From Mnemiopsis leidyi (Eukaryota; Ctenophora; Tentaculata; Lobata; Bolinopsidae), in the NCBI GenBank assembly GCA_000226015.1, contig JH152646.1:1-40250 (forward strand): DNA of 40,250 nt, given 5' to 3'. Position numbers and translations under genes: made by a program. The notes below the pieces were generated by a model that worked only from the letters and a program-made list of their open reading frames with translations, was not told where the DNA came from and did not search any database. This document shows positions 12,801 to 21,300 of this stretch, in pieces. Every line of letters starts with the position of its first letter. Position 1 is the stretch's first letter.

Positions 12801-14482
12801 GTCTGGTCCCAGTGTAAACGAAACAATAGCCGAGATTAAGAGTTATGATATGCCACCAAAAGAGATCTGTGACGTAAGTTCGGAAGAAATGAATAAATGT
12901 CGATCTTAACATCATGTGTAATTGATTGTTAATTCAGATCTAAAACTACGATCAGAATTAGAATGTTTATCATCCACAAGTCTATTTATTAATTTCAGCA
13001 ACAAGTAGTAATATGACAATATGTACTCACTACTCAAACATCATCTGCTTTTTGTTTTTGACTTTTCTCTCTTCCATACTTATTTGTTCTCGATCTTCTC
13101 GCGAGCTGATATGTTCTCTTTGATAATTTTGACTTTTTATAAACGTATTACTATTAAAATCTTGACCAATGACTCTGCCATCTCATCATCTTCTGGAAAT
13201 ATTAACGTTTTAATGAAACGCGAACTTAGATTTTTGTATGAATCCTACCGTTATCGTCTCTTTTGGGCGATCTTCAGGTTTTAGGGTTTAGTTTTACTTT
13301 CGAAAAAATATCGTGATTAAATTCATTCGTTTTTAGGTCGTGAAATGTGTCTTTATGATTCTTGGAGAAGATCCTAAACGACTTGAGCACTGGCAGGAGG
13401 TTAGCTTCAATTTCAACATATATTCTTGATTTTAGTTCGAGTTTGGAATTTGGATCATGAGCATGAGACTTGACAGTTGACTGCAAGTGCAAGAGGCTTT
13501 TTAAACAATTTGTTAGGCTTGTTAAGGACTTGACTTAATGCAGATTGCAGTGTTCATTATAATTATATTTCAAAGCGAAATGTCTTTGTGTAGCAGTAGA
13601 ACATCTTACTCCTTTTAGTGTGTCGTGCTCCTGAGCAAGTTGGGACGAAAACACGTCAGAAGAAGAGTACTGAGGATGAGAAAAGATAGAGTAACTCCTC
13701 AAATACGGGAAAACGCCCGTAAACTCCTCGCAGGATGGACCTCTTACGATGTGAGATAAGTGAAATTGTAGAGATAATTGAAATTGTAGGGATAAGTTCA
13801 GTTGTAGAGAAAAGTGAAATTTTACTTGTAGTTTGGTGGTTCTTCTCGGCCTTGTTTATAAGATCATAGCTTCGGCGTAATTAATCAAAGCATTTAAGGC
13901 GGTACTTTTAACTGAAATTTCGCAAAAATAAAATATCACGCTACAATCCCAGATCGCTCAAAGAAGCAGAGTCTGTGTTCTCTTCTTTATTTGGTGTAAG
14001 GAGATCTGCGACCTGAACGACCGCCCCGAGGATAACCCGCTCCTTCCCGTGGTCGTGGGCAGGTTCCTCAACCAGCAGAACAACAAGGCCGTCATGTCCC
14101 GGATATTCAGTAACCGCAATAACTATCCCGGCATGCTTCCTGGTAGGTCACGTGACGACGCGTCTTGGTGAAACAAGGTTGTTTATAAGCAGATATACTG
14201 ATGTTTGTATGGGTGAACTTGTTTACATGTTGCCTAACCGGAAATATTCTCTGTTGACTTCGATTTTGATCCGTTCTGATTCTTAGTAGATAGACTTCAC
14301 AATTGCAATTCGGTTTCACATACATATCCTAGTCATCCTACTCTCAACTATAATTCTCAGGAGAAGAGAATCCCCGGATGGTGCTAGCTGCAGCCCGCGC
14401 TTTCAAGATGAACAGAGCAAACAAACGGAACACTTTACCCCCTGTTGTACGGACCCCTGCCAGTGCTCGCACCCCCGCTTAA
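826..14482 (+). CDS. Large 25-exon scaffold-like gene: RII-docking-like helix repeats, Pro-rich repeats, dynein-stalk-like C-terminus (5' partial)
   Basis: Exons: 826-918, 1153-1215, 1387-1449, 1686-1838, 1955-2017, 2184-2222, 2289-2333, 2359-2446, 2584-2702, 2829-2927, 3126-3464, 3788-4183, 4296-4340, 5415-6113, 7192-8725, 9374-10882, 11073-11150, 11344-11520, 11801-11922, 12477-12561, 12748-12873, 13337-13399, 13619-13750, 13953-14142, 14361-14482. Each has an AG acceptor and a GT donor, and neighbouring phases agree (mostly phase 0). The total is 6,442 nt, a multiple of three only if two homopolymer losses in exon 15 are allowed, giving about 2,147 residues. The order is: basic N-terminal exons, an acidic/proline exon (3126-3464), helix repeats (3.86-8.7 kb), Pro-Ser repeats (9.4-9.95 kb), a Ser-rich region, a charged helical segment (11344-11520), then the stalk-like end. 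I do not recognise the full-length protein. The weakest junctions are donor GTGTTA at 2334, donor GTCAGT at 8726 and the acceptor before 12748. The start codon is not seen. Confidence 0.75.
1216..1335 (+). repeat. Three tandem units of about 40 bp just after a splice donor
   Basis: Units beginning GTCTCCTGTTTATRT recur three times with slight divergence (starts near 1219, 1259 and 1299). The array abuts the donor GTAAGT at 1216 and repeats GTAAGT/GTAAGA-like words, so it multiplies donor-like sequence at the start of this intron. Confidence 0.7.
1497..1592. mobile_element. Short hairpin repeat, CTGGTTAG family, copy 1
   Basis: This intronic segment shares the start CTTGCTCT..AGAGCCCTTTT and the end GCGTGCGTAAGCACCTGGTTAGG with positions 27215-27270. 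The second copy has clear inverted ends (CTAACCAG...CTGGTTAG). This copy carries an extra GC-rich self-complementary middle (GCGCGCTTCGCGCGC). It is a small non-coding dispersed repeat. Confidence 0.6.
4341..5414 (+). other. Long intron, no supported exon
   Basis: An AT-rich intron of 1,074 bp with donor GTAAGC and acceptor TTTTCAG. An open stretch at 4299-4550 runs past the donor, lacks a consistent acceptor-donor pair, and reads like an opened intron. Confidence 0.5.
6114..7191 (+). other. Long intron, no supported exon
   Basis: A 1,078-bp intron with donor GTATTT and acceptor AATTTTCAG. It contains several GCATGC-rich words (TTGCATGC recurs around 6165-6250 and 6600) and no convincing coding segment. 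Confidence 0.5.
7192..8725 (+). CDS. Exon 15 of the large gene, interrupted by two homopolymer frameshifts
   Basis: The exon encodes eight of the helix repeats in three successive frames. Frame 1 runs to a stop at 7519-7521 and frame 2 to a stop at 8298-8300. Comparison with the sister repeat at 5700-5760 places the first shift in the A-run near 7446-7452. The second is in the C-run near 8153-8158, where the repeat text continues in the next frame. Both behave as one missing base; 1,534 + 2 = 1,536 nt restores divisibility by three. The rest of the exon stays open and motif-conserved, so sequencing or assembly error is more likely than decay. Confidence 0.75.
8726..9373 (+). other. Intron between helix-repeat and Pro-rich exons
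   Basis: A 648-bp AT-rich intron with a weak donor GTCAGT and a good acceptor ACTTTCAG. No coding or repeat structure was noticed. Confidence 0.45.
9420..9960 (+). repeat. About 16 coding 33-bp Pro-Ser repeats
   Basis: Eleven-residue units of the type KEPTPSPSPIQ repeat through the first part of exon 16 in the frame continuous with neighbouring exons. Variants include KEPLPRPSPIQ and NEPTPRHSPIQ. Units alternate P-x-P with Ser or Thr, giving many SP/TP sites and an extended, probably phosphorylated linker. Long open frames on the other frames and strand here (LLLLR..., LAKEKELAPS...) are by-products of the 33-bp periodicity. Confidence 0.8.
11660..11827 (+). repeat. Four tandem 41-bp units each carrying a splice acceptor
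   Basis: Unit starts at 11660, 11701, 11742 and 11783. Each contains CTCTCTGTTTCAG followed by the exon start CCTAACAATAAACTAGCG. Thus four equivalent 3' splice sites precede exon 19. Because 41 is not a multiple of three, only the last acceptor (AG at 11799-11800) keeps the frame into CCA-CCA-AGG. Earlier acceptors lead to AAC-TAG or equivalent stops in the next copy. Confidence 0.85.
12477..14482 (+). CDS. C-terminal exons resembling dynein stalk base and microtubule-binding region
   Basis: Exons 20-25. Exon 20 ends in IGEMKTYKSPPPDVHA and exon 21 ends in IAEIKSYDMPPKEICD. Exon 22 starts VVKCVFMILGEDP. This order resembles the end of dynein heavy-chain coiled coil 1 (I-x-E-I/V-K-S-x-x-x-P-P-x-x-V followed by a V-x-x-A-V-x-I-L-x-G helix). 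Exons 23-24 contain VTPQIRENARKLLAGW and SRVCVLFFIWCKEI, which could match the F-T/N-P-E...A..L..W helices of the microtubule-binding domain. There is no AAA+ motor in the gene. Exons 20 and 21 look like duplicates of one another. The final exon ends in a basic tail and TAA at 14480-14482. The similarity is recalled from family consensus, not searched. Confidence 0.45.
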
Positions 14483-14551
14483 AGGGATCTGCACTAACTA
14501 GCCTCCACTGGGCAATTGGCGTTGTTGGACATTCATTTTTACTAAGGAACC

Positions 14552-14692
14552 ATGATGATAAAGTAGACTGAAGAAATGAACTGTTTATGAGACTAAATTA
14601 ATATAAAACTGTTGATTATCTATGATGATAAAGTAGACTGAAGAAATGAACTGTTTATGAGACTAAACTAATATAAAACTGTTTATTAAACT
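14552..14692 (+). repeat. Two tandem 70-bp units in the 3' flank of the large gene
   Basis: The segment starting ATGATGATAAAGTAGACTG at 14552 recurs at 14622 with only a few differences. It lies just after the stop codon at 14482, probably in the 3' UTR. Confidence 0.75.
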
Positions 14693-14737
14693 TTTAAATT
14701 TTACTTTATACAGAGCTACACTTTAAAGCCAGCAATT

Positions 14738-14900
14738 GAGAGAAAGTTGACCGAATAACAGTTGATTGACATCTCTATACCTCCAAGTCTATTTTTCCAA
14801 AACCCAATAATTGGTTGCCCTTTTTGAGTTTGACTTGGTTAAGTATCTTGGTTTTCCAGTTTTGAAATAAGCTGATGTTCCGACCAATTTTTGGTTTTTG
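14738..14900. mobile_element. Degraded relative of the 293-769 foldback element
   Basis: GAGAGAAAGTTGACC and TTTTTCCAAAACCCAATAATTGGTTGCC...GATGTTCCGA match arm sequence of the 293-769 element with many substitutions. It is an old, broken copy without clear ends. Confidence 0.5.
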
Positions 14901-15341
14901 CAAATTTAGAGTTATGCACTTTATTGTGTCTTGACAAAGCTGAAAAGGTTGTGCAATAAGCTTGAAGTTAAACTTATGAACGTATACAACTCTACCGCCA
15001 TTGTGTTGAGTTGATTCAGAATTTAAAGTTTCTTGAGGGCCCTTAAAATTGGCTGTTAGACATTGAAAGTAAATTTGATGTTTAAACTGACAGAAGACAG
15101 AGTATAATTAGTCGAATATGAAATAAAAATATTTTCACTTGTTACTGATATACATGAAATGTGAACATAGAAATGTGAATATCCTTTAGATCAAACAAAA
15201 ACTTATAATGCCTTCGTTAAAATTAAAAAATAATGTTAAAATTAAATAAACTTAATTCTTCCTCACTCCTCAGAAAATTTAGATATCATATCATTCCAAT
15301 AATTTGCCTATTACTTAAACTATGAGTATTTAAAACTAATT
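14901..15341. other. Intergenic region between two convergent genes
   Basis: AT-rich sequence between the + gene ending at 14482 and the - gene ending at 15342. No coding segment was seen. Confidence 0.4.
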
Positions 15342-18300
15342 TTAAAGTTCGTCCCTGTGATCGTGCCAGTAATCATCGTCCTCAGTAAGAAGATCAAACT
15401 CCTCTACTAGCTCCTCCTTGCTCAGTTTCTCGTCTCCGTCCTTGTCTCCGTCCTCCATCAGCCACTCTAGGGAGAGAAACGTTACACTTAATAAGTTACA
15501 AACTCCTCTACTAGCTCCTCCTTGCTCAGTTTCTCGTCTCCGTCCTTGTCTCCGTCCTCCATCAGCCACTCTAGGGAGAGAAACGTTACACTTAATAAGT
15601 TACAAACTCCTCTACTAGCTCCTCCTTGCTCAGTTTCTCGTCTCCGTCCTTGTCTCCGTCCTCCATCAGCCACTCTAGGGAGAGAAACGTTACACTTAAT
15701 AAGTTACACTGAAGCCAATCTTAGGAGAGAAATGTTACACTTAATAAGTTATACTGAAGCCAATCTTGGGAGAGAAACGTTACACTTAATAAGTTATTTA
15801 AAGTTGATTGAACTTTGAATTGATTACCCACCAGTTTCACGGTGATCAATGGCAATATGTCCCTCAAAGCAAACATCACTCTCGTTGTAGCTCAAGAATC
15901 CGTCTTTATCTTTATCACAAGCTTCAAACATGCGCTGATAAAAATTGATAATCAAGTAATCAACTTCAACTAAATCATCTGTCAAACTCAAAGGGATGTA
16001 GACCACAGTTATCAATATATAGAGTTATTCTACTTGGTTGGTTATTTTGATCCGAAGTAATGAACCCTTGAAGTTAAATCAAAGTTGTTTGTGCTGAAAA
16101 GAAACTTCTCGATCTTAAGTTATTCTTATTGGTTCCGACAAACAACTCACGTCGGCAGTTCTGAACTCAGTTGGAAGTAGTTCAGGTATCGTCACATGAC
16201 TATTATAGTACTTCCTGAACTCGTTAATGCAATACTTCTCGTCCTGGTTCAGGTCTGCTTTACGGTGTTTCTTCCCCTTCGCCAACATGTGCACCTCCTC
16301 GAAATCGTCTGGGTAGGAAAACACTACAAACTCATCCCAGTTTAGAGCTCCATCCTGAGTGGGTATTTTGGCATTTAGCCATTACTTTGAAGTTTCAGTT
16401 CAGCTTAATCTTTCATGAAAAATGTCCTAAGTTTAAATTCATACTCATAGTACAATTACATGTAAGATTTAAAGATTTTCTTGAAATTTAATCACACGCC
16501 TTATTGACATCAACAATTTTGAAGATGGTATAGAGTCTGCTGATGATTCCAGCGTAGCTGGGGGACCCATCCTCGTCTAAGATGGGGTGTTTCTGAGCTA
16601 GCAGCTTTTCGTTCAGCTTGTTGTCCTCCAGCAGGAACTTTTGCTTGAACTCTGCCATTGTTAAATGGTCCAGACCCCCATTTAACGCAAACTCTTGGAA
16701 CGTTATCTGTGCGTCCTCGTCGTCGTCATAGTCCTGAAAAAGTATATTTAGATTGTTTGGTAATGGTATCTTGTACCCTTTGATCCCGTGGTGTTGCAAT
16801 ATTTATTTTATCTGGCTTTTGTTTTATGTAAATACCTTTTTTTCCTTAATACGTTTTTAGACAATTGAGGTGTCATAGCATGTTTAATAGATTTTTCGAT
16901 TAAGCCATTTACAGACGATGCTATTTACAACAGCAGCTTATTTTTGTATCCCATAAGAGTTTCATTATCTCAGTCTTGATTTCACCACCCTCTACTCATT
17001 TGTATCCTTCACTTAATAGCCAAGGATGTATAACGATTCATATACGTTCATTGTCGCACTGAAATTGAAAAAGCCATACTTTAGGCATAGTAATACTAAT
17101 TGGATGATAAGGTGGGTCATTAGTTTGGGGAATTCATTTTTAAATGAGTTTCCTCATTCACAGCTGCGGTTCACTCGAGAACTTTTGGAAAGGGACATTG
17201 TAGCAATTTTTGATAACTCTGTGACTATTAGGGACATTGGAAATTTTGCTTCGAAAATGTTTGAGAGAAGATCTTTGACAGTGACACACGTACAATCTTA
17301 ATTCCTTAAATTTATCGTGTTTTTCTCCTTACTTTTGGGGTTCCACTACTCTTCCTGGGTTACTTTTTTATTGCTTTTTGGTAGGTTGTTCAGATTTGTG
17401 TATTTTATCTCTTTCTTCTTTCAATTTCTTCATTTTTGTGTCAGACGTTACAATTGTAATATGACCTAATTTTGTTAATTCCTTGTTAATTCCTGTTAAT
17501 TCCCAGGTTCTTTCTTGGGCTGACCCTGCTAATATGTAATAGTCAAAGTATAATACTTGTGTGTTGTTTGCTTTTTTATTCGACGATTCAAAAACTAATT
17601 TTCTTTTCGAACCTCAGAAGCGGGCACGTAGATTCGAAAGGTCATTTCAAAAATGGAACAGGTCATCCGCCGAGTTCAAACAATAAGTGGTTCTGAATCA
17701 GGGGGTTTGGTTCAAATTAAATTTTAATTTAAAAAAATCAAAATACGAATAAATCTCCTGATTGTGTGTCACAGTGAACCCTCAACTTGTTTCAAAGAAG
17801 TTATTTAATGGTTGTAGATAAGCATTTCTACTTTGAGTTCGGTACTTCTGTTAAATTGTATCAGTATTCGATAAATCGGCTGCCGGACAACTTCACCACA
17901 TGATTGACAGGGTGGTTTGATCAGTTGATTGGGTACCCAATCAATAGATCTTGTTAACTTTCAAACGACAACTTCACCACAACGACAACTTCACCACAAG
18001 TCATGTGATCCCTAAGTTTTCGAAAATTGGTCATAAGTCTGAGCCAAAGTTAAATGTTTGTTAAGTTTATTTACTATTTATCGGTTAAGAGCATCCAGAG
18101 AGGGATGCTCTCTGGGTAGCTGATAGTTGCCGGTCGGCGGCCTTCCTCATTAGGGACTGTCTNNNNNNNNNNNNNNNNNNNNNNNNNNNNNNNNNNNNNN
18201 NNNNNNNNNNNNNNNNNNNNNNNNNNNNNNNNNNNNNNNNNNNNNNNNNNNNNNNAGGGATGCTCTCTGGGTAGCTGATAGTTGCCGGTCGGCGGCCTTC

Positions 18301-21300
18301 CTCATTAGGGACTGTCTGAATTCCAGCTTTTTAGCAACCAGGGTTACGGGTAGGTGTGAGTGTGGTTTGAGGTTGGTGAGTAAAGTAAGATCCGGCGACC
18401 TGTCAAATTGATTGGGTACCCTGTTAAGGGTGTGGGAACTGCCAATCATGTGGTGAAGTTGTCGGTCACCCGATAAATCAAACGTCTAATATAGATGTAA
18501 AGATGTTACAGTGTTAGTCTCACAAAATCAAATACAACCCGCCTCAGGGCGAAGTTTGTAGTACCAGGTTTTTTATTGTTTATACTTTATGTCATCGATA
18601 TTCTTAATAATGATACTGATAGAAACTAGAAAGTAAAAATAGTGATTGGGCCAAGGATAACTTTCAATTTTAAAATTTATTGCCTAACTGCCTATTAGTA
18701 TTAAGGGATAAGCCTTTTTGACGAAGCGATATATCCATCTAACGAAACGATTAACGATTAGTTCAACTTTGAAATTCGAGAGTTGTATGAAACCGTGACA
18801 AATTTGCTCTTTTAGTTTCACTTTGCAGACAATGTATATATCACTGAGACTGATTTGAAACGTTTTGCTGTACTGTTTGTATTTCATAGCTCAATGTAAT
18901 TTCTTTTTAACTGCAAGCACAAATTGACGTTAAAGTAAAGTTCCAAGAATAATATTGAATATGATTAGTGTGTTTTTGATGGTACAAATTCACTGCAGCG
19001 TCTAACTCTAAGTGGTGTAGCGATGTCGGCAATACAGATCACTGTGTTGCTCCTCCTCTCTCTGGAAATGAGCAGCAGCCTTACTTCTATGACGGAGTCC
19101 GATCATGAGTTCGTGATACAGAACTTCTGCATCACAACATGTCCTCCTGATACCGACTGTATTCTGATCGGGGAGAGACTTATCACCAATTTCACCACCC
19201 CAGATTTGAGCACTTGCAAGATGTTCTGTTGGTACACCGAGAGCTGTTACTCCTTCAGCTTCGAGTCTAGGTCGTCCTTTTGTGGGCTTTACTCCAACTA
19301 TCCTAACTTTAAGTTTGACTACGAGTTACCATCTCATTTCAAAAGTGATGCCCACACCTTTAGTTCTCGAGGCGATATGGACTGTATAATTACCTATGAA
19401 AGTAACCCTTCAGTGCCATGCAGATCTTTTGACGAAATTCTGACAGCTAGCACAACTTCCGATGGGATCCTAATCAAGCATGTCTTTGGAAAACTTTGCC
19501 TGGACTTTGGAAAGGCGCTCACCTTAACATGGAAAAACTGCACTTCTGCTATTCTGTGGAAACTGAAGCAAATACCCATTTCAAATGGAGTCCTTTTCAA
19601 AAACACTATAGCACTGAAATTTGTGAAGGCAAATTCTCCAAATGAGTGCTTAACAGCAGTTTGGACAGGAAGAAGGAAAAACGTCGCTATCGGAGTGTGC
19701 AGCAAGGGCCGCGTTGACCAGGTTTTCGAAGTTTCCATAGGCTCTCTGGGCGGTTTGAGAGGATCGTCAACTGTTAGCGTCAACGAGTGCTACTTCAGTA
19801 TTACCAACCAGTACAGCGACCTACATACGGAAGATCTAACGACAAGTGTCGATGAAAATGGGCTGGGTCAGGTAAGCATGTTGCTGCCGACCGAACATCA
19901 CTCTACCTGTACCACGAGCAGCTTCCTGGGGAGGTCAGGTGGGGTGATTGAGCAGACCTCTCCCTCCTTACTTCCCGGTGCTAATATCTTAGTGACCTGC
20001 AAACATGGTTCTGGGTTCAGAGAGCTAGACTTTGTCTCCGCCCTGAATCTTACCTGTCAGAATGAAAAGACATACTTGGAGTTGCCTACTTGTACAAAGC
20101 TTGATGAAAAGGTTAGTTCGGAAGAGGGGGAAATGGTTGATAAAGGAGAAGTAGATGCTTCATTTTCAGAATCAGATCCCTCTTTTTCAGTGACATCTTC
20201 ATCCTTAGAATCTTCCTCTTTGACATCATATTCGGATTTAACAAAAGCTCCCAAGACACCAGGAGAAATAGATATACCGAAAGACAAACCACAAAAGGAA
20301 AAACTGTCTGGAAAATCGGAGGTCTTTTTGACAGCTTCTGTCATTGGCAATGTCGGCCAACTCATCCTCCTTCTGTCAATGGGTGCAGCTATTACTGCAC
20401 TCCTTCACACTGTTGCATCTCTGAGGGCCGGTCAAGACAGTTCGGAGAAAGGTATGGTCAGTGTCGCCGTTACGGAGGATGGACCTAGTTGTTGAACTTT
20501 TACTCAGGTTTGAGAGCTAGTCAGCTGCGATTGAACTTCCAAATTATACTCTTGACTTATAGTTATAGTACAACTACTTATAGTAAAACTACTTATAGTA
20601 CAACTACTTATAGTACAACTACTTATAGTACAACTACTTATAGTACAACTACAAAAACTAGATCTAGGTTCGTCTAATCCGAGTGCAAATTGGAATATCA
20701 CAACATCACTGACAGTATAGGCCTAAATCTCAAATATGCTAGCATCTCTGTGCAACGTACATATCAGACCGAACGTACATATCAGACCGAAATTCGAACT
20801 GATTATCAGATTATGATTAATCTAAATTTTTTCAGGAACTTACTGGTACTCAGTACTCGAATACGAATCAGGGTGCTCTTGTCACCTTATCATTCGTAAT
20901 CTAGACGAGAGGTTCGTGTACTTTAAGTTAATGGCTGATCAAAATAAGAAACGGCTAAGTAATTTTTGGTGAATAATTAAGAAAAGTTATATTTTAAAGC
21001 TATCAAAACACTTCAAATTAGTTACGTTTATTGAAACGTTCTAGATGATCAATAATGTTTTAGCGCATCGAACATAATGTCTGACTCTGAAGAAGATACT
21101 TTTCTTTATTTACTCAACACAGTCAACACTCCCTTTACATTTATATTGCTAAACACATCATTTCGATATTTAACTCTTAGACAGTGCCTTATTGAACTGT
21201 TCAACTAGTAACATCAAATATAGTTACTGATACTTGAAGCCTTACCAAGACCGCGGTATGACTATGAGTGCACTAAGCAGAATACGATGAGCACAAGTTT

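Noticed and set aside
12995-13016. Alternative terminal exon after 12873 (CAACAAGTAGTAATATGA)
   Set aside because: It has a good acceptor but encodes only five residues; the in-phase exon at 13337 with stalk-like sequence is a better continuation. It remains possible as an alternative end.
15342-15818. Arg/Gly-rich and Ser/Pro-rich frames over the CREC last exon
   Set aside because: Off-frame readings of the 104-bp tandem copies of an EF-hand exon.
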